From positions 7,154,313 through 7,218,312 of the forward strand of contig NC_041708.1 in assembly GCF_900700375.1 (NCBI RefSeq): a DNA stretch of 64,000 nucleotides, given 5' to 3'. The stretch's first letter is position 1, and every line of letters begins with the position of its first letter. The translations under genes were made by a program, and so were the position numbers. This document shows positions 1 to 11,700 of the stretch, one piece after another. Under the pieces are notes generated by a model. That model saw only the letters and a program-made list of their open reading frames with translations, searched no databases and was not told the origin of the DNA. Source of the stretch: Denticeps clupeoides (taxonomy: Eukaryota > Chordata > Actinopteri > Clupeiformes > Denticipitidae).

Positions 1-104
1 ATGCTTAAGATTTGGTTGTACATATCAGTGTCCCACCTGAAAAAAATGCAGGTTTTCTGGGTAATGGCGTAGCACATTATAACCATTCACATCATTATAT
101 AAAT

Positions 105-258
105 ATGGGTGGGAGGTAGTTAATTAGACACTCTCCTATGAACCAGAAGACCACAAAGTCCCAGGTTCAAACCCCACTTAGTACCACTGTGTTCCTGAGC
201 CAGACACTTAACCCTGATTGTTAGTCGCTCTAAATATGGGCCATAAATGTTAATGAAG
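105..258 (+). repeat. SINE family A copy
   Basis: The copy has a tRNA-like head (gaaccagaagacc, ggttcaaacccc), then a gagccagacacttaaccctga block and a tail gttagtcgctctaaatatggg ending in a cataaatgttaat stretch. It matches at least seven other copies in the window. It lies upstream of the first visible tmem94 exon, presumably in an intron. Confidence 0.75.
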
Positions 259-395
259 CTTATCATGATCTTAATACCTTTCTTATTCTGCCTCTATAAC
301 TGCCTGTCATCTGTTTTGGTGCATTTGAATAGTCTCACCTTTTTGAGTTCATATGAGTTTGATTCATGAAATGAGCTGCTTGTATTTTCGTACAG

Positions 396-560
396 TGTGT
401 CCTTCCTTGGTAAACCACCTGACAGTTCAGTCATGACTGTCGCTACAGGCAAGAACTTGGACGCCATCCCCAAAAAAGTATGTTTTTATGCCTCTGAAAT
501 AAAATGGAAGGATGAGTTTTTGAGTTAAACTTCCATAACGATCATTACATAATGGTGAAA

Positions 561-623
<63 letters not shown>

Positions 624-630
624 TGTGTCT

Positions 631-687
<57 letters not shown>

Positions 688-696
688 TGTGTGTGT

Positions 697-739
<43 letters not shown>

Positions 740-2318
740 ATCAGACCCAGCAGTACTTCATGGGCTGTTTCCTGCTGAAGTTCAGTCTGACCGTCTGTGT
801 CTATCTGCTGGGCTTCGGGTTCTCCCTGCAGGAGGTCTGCTTCAGGGCTGCTAACCTCACCAGAGCAGATAACCTCACCCTCACCTGCACACACATCCTC
901 ACCTCTAGGTGCCGACCATGAACAATAATGACAGTTAATCACAAAACTGCTTTCTGATCTGGCTGGTTGTTGATTATTGTAAAATGTACACTCCCCTTTC
1001 TCTCCAGTGATGACTCCGCCTCATCCGATGCTCCCCGCTGGTTTAATGAATTCTCCAACGGCCTGCTGCTCATGCAGAAGGTCATGTCTTGCTTCCTGGC
1101 CCTGCACACAGGTACCACAGCTACAAAGACACAACATTATTGACTTTTAATTTATTGCAAAATTTATGGTTTTGTTTTCTTAAATCTCTTCTTCAGTGGT
1201 CATTTCTCTCAGCTACGTCCATCGCTCACAGCCTTTGTGGAGGAGGAACCCCTTCTCCAACACTTGGTGGTGCCTCACAGTGCCTGTGGTGTAAGTCGTT
1301 TTCATTAAAGTTGTCATGAGTCCACTGTGGTCCTGGTTAATCTGGTTACTGTCTGACCCTCTGCTCAGGTTGCTGGGCCAGGTGGTTCAGGCCACGGTGG
1401 ACTACCAGCTGTGGCGGGACCGGGGCGTACAGGAAAGCTTCACTCTGTCCCAGGTGCCCCTGTTGGTTTGGTTATTGGTGTCTCTGTCCACACTGCTGGT
1501 GGTGCTGGTCAACGAGTTTGTTAAACTGCATGAGATCAGGTAAACACACATTTCATGGCCACTTTCAGTCAGTCATAAGCCACAGTAGCCATGTATGGAT
1601 ACAGTAATATTGGTTTCAGTTAACATTTATTATCTGGTGTCTGACAAAGCATAATTAAACAGTAATGCTATTATTGCATTATTGATGAAATATCATTACT
1701 GTTATGATATGGTTAGGTCTGGAATATACAAAACTGCATCGTGAATGAACTGTCTGCACTTGGAGGCAAACCACTGAAATCAGATCCATAAAAAAAAGAA
1801 TAGCATTTTTCAACAATTTATTTTTACAGTCACAACATATGTGAAAAACCGTATGTGCAGAATTTGACATCCTGTCATAACAGTAGAAACTCATATTTTA
1901 CTCATATGTAAACAGACGTGCATGTCAGAGGCATTAAAGTAATGCAGGATAGGAATAGTACACATCAGCAAGTATATTCCACGCCTTATAGTTACTCAGT
2001 TTCATATAATGAAACACCACTAGATCAAGGCCTATTTTAAAAATAAAAACTATTATTGCTATCTGTAAATCAAAGTTCAAATTAATGCTGTTTTTAATAT
2101 CTGTGCCATAAAGACATGGATAAAATAATGTTTTGCAATAATTTAAATATGTATGTTGTGTTGTTTTTTTTTATTATTTTGGTTTAAATCCTCAGTATAC
2201 AGAGCTTTTATATTTTAAAACAGCACTTGTGTTTCTCTTTTTCAGAGTGCGGGTGCGCTGCCAGAAGAGGCAGAAGCTGCAGTTCGAGACAAAACTCGGC
2301 ATGAACTCGCCCTTCTGA
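396..2318 (+). CDS. tmem94: tmem94 C-terminal exons (ER transmembrane P-type ATPase-like protein)
   Basis: Six in-phase coding exons were read by eye: 396-477, 745-908, 1008-1111, 1197-1290, 1369-1539 and 2246-2318, all with GT/AG borders. The gene starts outside the window. The protein end has several hydrophobic segments (around FSLTVCVYLLGFGF and LVWLLVSLSTLLVVLV), an NLT sequon cluster, and a basic tail ending KLGMNSPF and a TGA stop, which I recognise as the vertebrate TMEM94 (KIAA0195) C terminus. TMEM94 is a multi-pass ER protein related to P-type ATPases and reported as a Mg2+ transporter (ERMA). The catalytic ATPase core lies upstream of the window. No break is seen in the exons present. 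The phase chain (0, 2, 1, 2, 2) is continuous across all junctions, which supports the model. The last intron is about 0.7 kb and AT-rich. Confidence 0.88.
561..738 (+). repeat. (GT)n microsatellite filling a tmem94 intron
   Basis: About 178 bp of nearly pure GT repeats with a few TGTC interruptions. The intron (478-744) is mostly this repeat, and the splice acceptor AG at 743-744 follows the repeat by only six bases, so no normal pyrimidine tract is present. Confidence 0.97.
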
Positions 2319-4150
2319 AGTGTGGGGAAAAAATACACTCACTTTCATACTCCCAGTGATCACTGGAAATGTCAGTAGTGCAGGCCTGTGAACCGAGAGC
2401 ATTTGGTAGAGAGGGAACTACTACACAAAAGGGCTTTTTGTGGATCTGCTGGTTCACTTCGTTCCGCAGTTTTGTGCTGAAATTTCTATTTTCTTCTTCA
2501 GCAGATGCCAAACTGTTGACTGCTCAGCCAAGAATGTTTTTCTCAGTCCCTCAGAAGCTTAAGTATTCGCTCGTGTACATTATCACCAAAACACTTCCTC
2601 AGTTCCTTCCATTTTTTCGAAATCCCATTATAATTGGCCCACAGCAGGTTATATTGACAGGGCCCGAATGTCGAAACTATGTTCCTATAAACTGTTATTA
2701 CTGTTATTATCACAGCCCATCAGTCAGTGTTGAATTAACAACCTGGCAGATTTAGACACAAAAAGGCCTGGATATTGATATAAGGTTCAGAAATTGTACT
2801 TAGTGCAAAGAAAACCCAAATTGTACTTTATAATGAATATAAATCATCACCGTTATGAAGTAATTATGAACGAAAATACACATCACTGCATTTAGGGAAT
2901 GTATTAAGCAAATCACTTTTCAAAATGTACTGTGTTGTTGTTTTTTTTGTTTTTGCGAATATCGTTGCTGGAGTCATTTCTTCTGTAGTCACCGTTTCTG
3001 CTTTTCATTTGTGGCTGTTCGGTGACGCTGAGCCGCCTCAGTGGAGAAGCGAATTCCTTTGCCTTCAGGCTATTTGTCTCTTTTTGGCGCTTTTTTTTTT
3101 TTTGGTCTAGTATGAAATCCAGAATTTAGCATGCGGTACTCAGCATGTTCAGAGTGCTACTATGAGGAAGATATGTGTTTAATCCTACCTCTAGCTAATT
3201 TCCCAGAGTCTATTCTGAACTGCTTTTGAAGAAAAAAAAATCCTACTACATTTTTGCAGACATTCTTTAATATTCTGTACAAACAAATCAAGTCTGTCAG
3301 CATTCATTTTCCCTTACAGAACCAGGACACTGTCCTCCTCTTGTTCACTTGAAAGAATACAATAATTATTTATTGCCTACTCTGTGGGCCAAATCGGTTT
3401 ACCTTTTTCCTGTGAGCAGACAGTGTGCCTCCTGATAATTTTTTTCCTATTATGCTGCTTCCCCTTTTGGGTTAAATAAACTTTATTTATATATTTTATG
3501 ATTGCACCTCCCCCTCTATGGATCACTGTTTACCTGGTATCTACATATCTGGTACATACCATTGTGGACTGGTTTTAAAATGAACATTTCCTAGCATCTG
3601 GCAAGAACTTTCTTTTTAATGGAGAAAAATGGTTGACACCAATTATATCAGAACTGTACTTTTAAAGGAGCTCCAAGCGGCCCTGCAAGAAATGAATGAA
3701 TACCATGTTTCGTTAAAGAAAACATGATCCACTGGACGGGAAAGTTTGTGTGTGTGTCCTACAGGACGTATCTTTACACATTACAGTCAGTCTGCTAGGA
3801 ACTGCGTATGTTCCATCATGATACAGCAATTTTAAATCAGGTTAAAAAATAAATTACTTAAGATTTTTTTTTTTTTTTTTGTTCAAAATGTTCAAACTGC
3901 AAATTTGGCACTTCCCCCATGGTTTAAATGCCTGGTGCCTGTCAACATGGATGACATGCGCTGCTATTTCCACACATGCACTGATGTTCATCTGCAGCTG
4001 TTGACATGTAACAATCAACCTATTGTGAATGTTAGAAAAAAATTAACTGTATATTTTGTATCTTTTTTAAGAACATTTTTCTGTAAATTTTAATGTTTTT
4101 TTTATTACCTGTGATAGTTGTGTTAATAAACATTACATTTTTTAAACATT
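2319..4150 (+). other. tmem94: Probable 3' UTR of tmem94
   Basis: AT-rich sequence after the stop with no supported coding exon. Candidate poly(A) signals AATAAA lie at 3475-3480 and 4125-4130. The second is followed by T-rich sequence and would give a 3' UTR of about 1.8 kb. The end point is inferred. Confidence 0.5.
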
Positions 4151-4649
4151 GCACTTACTTTCTTTTATGCCTTGAGCATGTTCTCTCAATGCATTTACAA
4201 CTTTTTGAAAAGTTGGAACGTTCTTTATGTTAATAAAATGAACACTAAAAGGCTTTCGAATCAAATGAGCCAATATTTTATTCACAACAGAGGTATAGAT
4301 AGCAAATGTTCAAATTGTATCGACTACCTGAGATCACTTCAAATTTGATTCCTAGTACAGGTCCCAGAAAGGGATATTCATCTGGCTGCTTTATGCAAAG
4401 TTCAAAAACCCAGAATTATATGAGAAGTGGATCTTTAGACCTAATTTGATCTTCTCTCAACTGGAGTTGCAATGGTTTGAATACGATTATAGTCAGAGAA
4501 ATAATCCAGATTTCACTATCTGGATTATTTTACATGATTTTGTTCACAACTGTATTAACATGGCACAATCATATTATATAAAGGTTTTAAACTTAAGAAG
4601 ATATTTTTTCCATCTTTTCTGTCCATTAGAAAATGTAAATGTGTAAATA

Positions 4650-5157
4650 CAGTCCCTGACAAAAGTCTTGTCGCTTGTGTACAAATTGACCTTAACATTT
4701 TCTTTTACAAGAAATGACTCATTTTATTCCCAAAAGCTTTTGTAATAATGTTTCAGTGCAAAATGAAACTGTCAAAAAGTGTTCTAATATTCAAAGCTCG
4801 GTAAGGCCCATTGAGTGAATTTTTGCAAAATCATAAGTGTTGTCGCCTTGTCATATGAGCTTCACTTGTGACTAATAATGGATCAATTAGGTCTCAGGTG
4901 TGTATAAAAAAGTACCCCAGTACACTAGACCTTCACATCAACTGCAACTAGACCTCTGCAAACATGCCTACGATTCACCCAGTGACTAATTTTCAAGAGA
5001 CCTGATCCCCTGCTGATGTGGCAGACACTTTCAATGTGTCTCAGCGTCAAGTACAGAGACTGGAGACGTTTTTGACAAGCCCAGGTCAGGCAGACGCCGC
5101 AAGACAACTGCTCGAGAGGACCGTTTGTTGGCTCAAAAATCCAAGGCCAGCCCAATC
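4650..5157 (+). mobile_element. Tc1-like transposon remnant (5' part)
   Basis: It starts after a TA with a terminal repeat cagtccctgacaaaagtctt, typical of one fish Tc1 family. Downstream, decayed transposase N-terminal text is visible (tgtctcagcgtcaagtacagagactgg). The right half is missing; sequence of another Tc1 family follows directly. Confidence 0.7.
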
Positions 5158-5169
5158 TGTCACGATTAA

Positions 5170-5476
5170 ATTATAAATCTTTTTTTACTTAACAAAAAGT
5201 GGAGACCTGGTCTCCACAGTCACCGGACCTGAACCCAATCGAGATGGTTTTGGGGTGAGCTGGACCGCAGAGTGAAGGCAAAGGGGTCAACAAGTACTAA
5301 AAACCTCTGGGAACTCCTTCAAGACTGTTGGAGATCCATTTCAGGTGACGACCTCTTGAAGCTCATCGAGAAAATGACAAGAGTTTGCAAAGCAGTAATC
5401 AGTAATGTAAATGGTAATGAAAATAAAGAAAACACATTGAATGAGAAGGTGTGTCCAAACTTTGGCCTGTACTGTG
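5170..5476 (+). mobile_element. Tc1-like transposon remnant (3' part, different family)
   Basis: It contains the conserved Tc1 C-terminal block (ccggacctgaacccaatcgag, the SPDLNPIE region) and ends with the terminal sequence gtgtccaaactttggcctgt, which belongs to a different Tc1 family from the left neighbour. Only the 3' third remains. A short (GT)n/(CA)n run follows at 5474-5507. Confidence 0.65.
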
Positions 5477-5729
5477 TGTGTGTGAGTGTACACACACACA
5501 CACACACTCTACACCCATGGACCGTGGCATGGTATTTATTATATACTACTACCACCACATTTTCATACAAGTGTTTATTTTTGATGTAATTAAATATTCA
5601 TCAAAAGCAAAATTTGCTTCACAGATTCCCATTGTTACATGACAACAAGGATATTTGGATATAATGGAAAATGTATTATTGACAAAAATAAGTTCACTGT
5701 TGAATGTTATGTTTATAATAATTTGCCTT

Positions 5730-8700
5730 TCACGATAAAGCTTCTTCTCCCTCAGTGGCCGTCTCCTGGCCTGCACTTTCCAGCATCTGTTTGTACTGGC
5801 TTTTGAAAAATCCAGTCTGAAAAACAAAAAAGCAGGGAAAACATATCTTGATGTGCCTGTGTGGAGTCAAGCTGCAAATGTATAACCTCACAGTGCCACG
5901 GAACACAAAAGGTAAAGTGTGCACTTATCAGCTTATTTGCATTGTTACCTTGTAGAGAACGGCAGTGATCAATGCTAACAGGAGAAGCCCCCCCACAACT
6001 CCACCAATGATCTGCTTCATGTAGGACGGCTCATCATAAACCTCAACAATTGTCATTACCTGCAGAGAATGCACCACAATAAACTCATGATGAATGAATT
6101 CAATTTGATGAGCCGTTTAATGGTGAACGTAGAAAAGACAAATGGTTACCCTAGTGACTGGTATGTCTGAAGATGTGAAAATGTATGTTTTTTTGTCATA
6201 TTTCAATGTTGCCTCGCTAACCAATTCAAACTTAGCAGATTTAAGGCCAGTCTGGGGAAGAGAGATAAGGAGTTAGTTTTGAAGACATTTAATCAAACAA
6301 GAATTTGTAGATGTAGATCTTTCAAAAATGTTTTGCATTGCAAACACTTACAAATATACACTGCTCAAAAAAAATAAAGGGAACACATAACTCAATGAAA
6401 CTCCAAGTTCATTGAGAAACTCCACTTAGGAAGCAACAATAGACAACAAGTGGAAATTGGCACAGACCACTTCTAAGTTCCTATGCCTTCTGGCTGATGT
6501 TTTGGTCACTTTAGAATGCTGGCGGTGGATTTGGAGCACATTTGGCATTTGCAAGAGAATACCAAGATTAGCAAATTCAAACCCTGTACAAAGGTTCACA
6601 CTGAGCACATGTGACAGACATGACAGAGACCGGAGATGCCGAGTAGAACGTTCTGCTGCCTGCAACATCCTCCAGCATGACCGGTTTGTCAGCGGGTCAG
6701 TAATGATGTGGATGGCCCTCCAAGTGCTCACCAGAGGCAGCCTGGCTGAGATGAGACCCCTTGTGAGACCATATGCTGGTGTGGTTGGCCCTGGGTTCCT
6801 CCTAATGCAAGACAATGCTAGACCTCATGTGGCTGGAGTGTGTCAGCAGTTCCTGCAACACTAAGGCATTGATGCTGTGGACCAAACCAGAATCCAATTG
6901 AGCCCATCTGGGATATCATGACTCGCTCCATCCACCAACACCACAGTGCTCCACAGACTGTCCAGGAGTTGGCAGATGCTTTAGTCCAGGTCTGGGAGGA
7001 GAGCACTCAGGAGACATATCCACCAGGCGATGTAGGGAGATCATACAGGCACATGGAGGCCACATGCTACTGAGCCTCATTTTGACATTACATCAAAGTT
7101 GGATAAGCCTGTGGTGTGTGACTCCAAATCCAGATTGGCATGGGTTAATAAATTTGATTTCCATAGATATTTTTTGTGTTTTTGTTGTAAGCGCATTGAA
7201 ATATTTGTATGAAATACTTTGTTCTTTATATAGTTAAATCATTCAGATCTAGAATGTCTTGTTTTTGTTTTCGCTTTATTTTTTGAGCAGTGTACATCTT
7301 TTAGCCACAGAAGTTCAAACTTGACTGAAACTGCATGACAGTACCTGCTCAATCCACCCAAAGCTGATATTCCCAGAGATGTTATAAAACATGGACCTTT
7401 CCTTCATCAGGTACGAATCACAATGGAAAACTCTACAAAGAGCGATAGAGCAGTCCTGAAAAAGAACACACGATGACCGCAATTAACACATCAGCTGAAC
7501 TTGTACTCTGTCCCACTGAAGCATGGACTCTACAGGACAAGAATGTGTCCTGGAGGCATATGGCACACTTATGTTTGCAGTAGAGCCTTCTCCTGTTCAT
7601 TAAGTATGGTCTGCAGGGATCAGACAGCTGCTCAATTGGACTGAGATACGGTGGATCGGAAGGTCAAGTCAATGCTCCTGAAAAAATTCCTGAACTATTT
7701 TTGCAGCGTCGAGGGCCCTTTATCTTACTGAAAGTGGCCCCTACAATCAGGCCATGATTGTTAGCTAGGTGGTACTTGACAAGGTATCATGAACGAATGC
7801 AGGACCCAAGGTTTCCCAACAGAACATTAATCAGAGCACTACTCTGGCCCTGGCCTGCCTTCACGTGCAGATAAATGACTCAAGGACAACATTTCAAGAA
7901 CTGACTTGACTTAATTTGACTTATAAAGTGCCTTTATAAAGAGATGATCTTACTGCATTACTAACTTCATTAATGTTGCCATTGATGGATGATTAGAAGA
8001 TTACCACTCACCACTACAATATGGTCCTTCAGTTTTTCCTTAAAATCAGTGATGTTTGGCTGTACATCATTCTTAACCCTGCATCCGGGAACCTGAAAAA
8101 TAGATGAACAAAAGCAAAAGAAGGCAGGAGGATACAAGGAGGACGTCTTCCCCCTTATCAGAACTGATTATTTCAGAAATTCTCACCTCAAATGGTTTTG
8201 GGTCAGCCCAAATGTCTTTGGCACCAAGTTTGACTGGTACATGGAGAACAACAGTGGCATTTAGTCCCCTGATATAATTCACCACCTGCAAAGGAGATGT
8301 AGTTTAACATGCATTTGAAATATATGAAGACCATGCTTATGTTATCCACACACTGAAGGTTATAGATTGACTAAACTGGATTAACCAAATAATTTTTAAA
8401 AGCCCCAGGAATGGAAGCTGACTGCTTTTGAGCTGCAGATGAACTATAGAATGAGATCCTCAAAGCAGGGGAATCAGAAGCCTAAGGGAAATACAGCAAA
8501 GGAGGCAGCAGAAATAAAGGAACAGATTTAAATGTCCATCACGCTAATAAGATTTATTAGAAATTTACCTGAAAAACCTGCCTCACTGGCTTTACCACAT
8601 CCCCCTCTTTAGCAGTGAAATTGACATAGTTGGTAGTCTCCTCAAATCTTCATAAAAAAAAAGGGTTTTTAATCATATTATGATTATTTTATGACTGTAT

Positions 8701-11700
8701 GCAAGAAATGTTAAAGGATTCCTCAGCCAATGGCAATAAAAGACAAACCTCTTGATCAAAATGTAAATGCCATATTTGACACCGATAGTTTTGGTCTGAG
8801 AAGCCTCAGTATCTGGTGAATGCTGGTCATTTCCACTGAAACAAAAAAGATACTCAGGTCAGTGCGGGCAGTCAGTTCAGTACGTCTTACTTTATAGTAC
8901 CGAAAAGTCAGGACTGTGACAAACCCATTCAAGTGGAGATGCATAAATACCTTAAAACATTTGCAGTGAAGTTCAAAGTTTTGGTGAATTGACTGCTGCC
9001 CTCGATGCCATAATGGATCATAAATATAGCCTTTTTTAAAAAAAGAGATAGAATTAGAATGCTGGGGGCACTATTTTCAAGTGGTGCTAAGTGCAGCACT
9101 ATGTGCTTAGCGTGGGGCTTGTTTGCTAGTGCAAAACAAGAAAGGAACATGATCTTCGATGTGACACACGGATGGGTGGATTTAAATAATCAAGACTGAG
9201 GAAGGTAGCGTGCATGAGAGCCGTGACGAATGTAGCTGTAGTGACCTTTGTGTTGGCCTTTAAAATGGGTCTGTAAATGTTGCAGGTCGTCAGTCCAGGG
9301 CTGACTTCATCCTCACTGTCTAAGGAGCCGCACTCCACTCGACCCTGTTCCACACACCGTCCAAACAGAACAAGATTGCAATAAACAATTACAGGACTTG
9401 TTAGAATCTATCGACTTATCAACAAAACAGTATTTAAATATTAAGTATTTTAATTTTAATGTATTTCACATTCATACGCTACCAGTTATTGGTTTTACAC
9501 ATGCCCCACCCATTTATGAATCTATCTTCTTTTTCACAATTTTTATATCAAATTTTTTTATAGGTCCTATGCTGCATCTCATCAACCTGCTTATGATGAG
9601 GACCAAATGGAGCAAGTCAAAGCATTCAGCACCAGCATTCGGTTGGCTGCATGTTGGGATGGTGTCAAATAAGCGCTGCATGAAAGCGCTGCGTTTGATT
9701 CTAATTGCCCTACCAATTGCAACAAAAATGCCATTCAGAGGGCGTTCACTTCAGACGTCTGTGTGGACAAGGCATAATACTCTCCATATTCTTTATAGTT
9801 AAAGTGTGTCAAACTTTTGATTGATAGTGTATTTATTCTAATGGCGCACTGTAAACAGCATTAAACGAATTATTTGGCTGCCAGCAGTTGGTTAAGTTGT
9901 TTCAGTTGCTGATGTCTGGCGTTTTACCTGGTTCATGGTGAAAGCCCTGTAAGAGAGGCCTGGTGGGTAGCTTAGCTTGACATGGGTGTTGTAAGAGTTT
10001 TCACCACGGTTCTCAACCATCACCGTCAATCTCATCTCCTGAGCTATGCCAACCTCTACAACTGTAGACCTGAGAATGGATCAAGGATGGGTTCAAAAAG
10101 CAAACACAGGCCAGCGTTCAACAACAAAAAAAAATGCTCCATTCAATTATTTGCCTTTACCCAGAGAAATTGAAGTCAACTTTCAAGTTGTCAACACAAA
10201 CTTTGTCTTGACCACAATCAAACTCAAAATCCAACTGGAAAACAAGCATTAAATGGTAAATGTATAGATTAGATTAGCATTAATTAAAACCCCATGGGAC
10301 CAAATAAATACAGAACTCAACCTTCAGTCTAGGGATTCTTTTAAGGTTGTTTTATACAGTATGTTTAGTTGACATTCAGGCTAATAACTAGGAAGCCCAG
10401 CCACAGTTCGTTACGTACAAGGTGGTTTGTGTTTGGATTGGAGTTGTTAGACATTATCGGTCTCAGGCTCCCAGGTCCTGGAAGAGGGTTCCCCTCAAAC
10501 TTGAATTTCACATTATTTATCAAAGGGTTTAAGGCATCTTCAGGAGAACACTGAAAAAAAACACGATGGTCATAAAAATACAGCAAGCAGTTTCACAGTT
10601 TCCATTACAGAACGTCTGAGAGAGGTACATGGCATTTACCTCTACAAAGATGTCATGATTCTGACAGTTCTCTTTGAGCTTCAAGTCAATCACAGCCACT
10701 TTCATGCGATTTTTAGCTGTGAAAAAGGCACGGTAGGTCTGCCGAGAGGAGTCCAGTGTCATATTGTAGGTGAGTTTTGCTTGCAGATCTACATAATTGG
10801 CATAGTTGTGAATAAAATAAAAACCAATAATGGTTATAAAATAACCCTAATGTTACAGTAATTAACACCATACAAATGACATCATTATGACTAATTATTA
10901 ATGGATTAATCACACCAGGTTCTTTGCCTTCTTTGTTGGGAAAACGTCCACATTCTTTCTGAAGGTAATAAAAGGATACTCAACGGATGGTTTCATTAAC
11001 ATTAATAAATGGTGGTTCATTAATTCAGAATGGTGGCCCAACCTGACTGTGTCTCTATGTGTGAATAAAATTTTAACAATCAGAACTGAGCATTCATCCA
11101 CAGCATGGTGTAATTCTGTATAAAACTGTGAACAGAGCAGATGAACAAGGTGTCATTGATGACTGGGGGAACCTTGTGTGTCTCGCGTTTCTCTCTTCAT
11201 CAAGAAGCACACTTTCATGCTGATGCGCTGAGGCTGTGTGCAATCAGAGATGGTGGACGGGATTTTAGATGGTGTAAACGATGATGTGGTGGTTATGGAA
11301 ACCACAGGTCTGGACCTGGGAACACCACAGAAAGATCAGAAAAGCAGTGTGTTATTATTTTGTTAGAATAATAATCCAAGTTATAAAAGGTTTAGTCTTT
11401 TCATCTAAGATTTACATTTTATATTTGTGGCATTTAGCAGATATTCTTTTTTGTTTTCCAGAGCAACTTACAATCAGTAGTTACAGGGAGTTAAGAGTCT
11501 TGCTTAGGGACACTTGTGGTCTTCTGATTCATAGTCGAGTGTGTTACCCACCCGGTCACCTTCTGACCTTTTGTCTAAGACCTTTTGTCTTATCTCTTAG
11601 CTTAAAACTCCATTTTATATTTATGAAACGGGTGAAATTTCACTATTTGGGACATTGCTAGTTGTATTTCAGCAGGACCATATCTCTCTCAAAAATATTA

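Noticed and set aside
427-942. Minus-strand frame with long HTHTHT runs, and plus-strand VCVCVC frames
   Set aside because: These are translations of the (GT)n microsatellite inside a tmem94 intron.
9398-9802. 134-residue plus-strand frame in an integrin intron
   Set aside because: It is an AT-rich open stretch without a known domain or splice support; no repeat was recognised there either.
11041-11140. Possible extra integrin exon with acceptor ttcacag (FYTELHH...)
   Set aside because: Exons 16 and 17 already join in phase and match the family; the extra text does not resemble any integrin segment.
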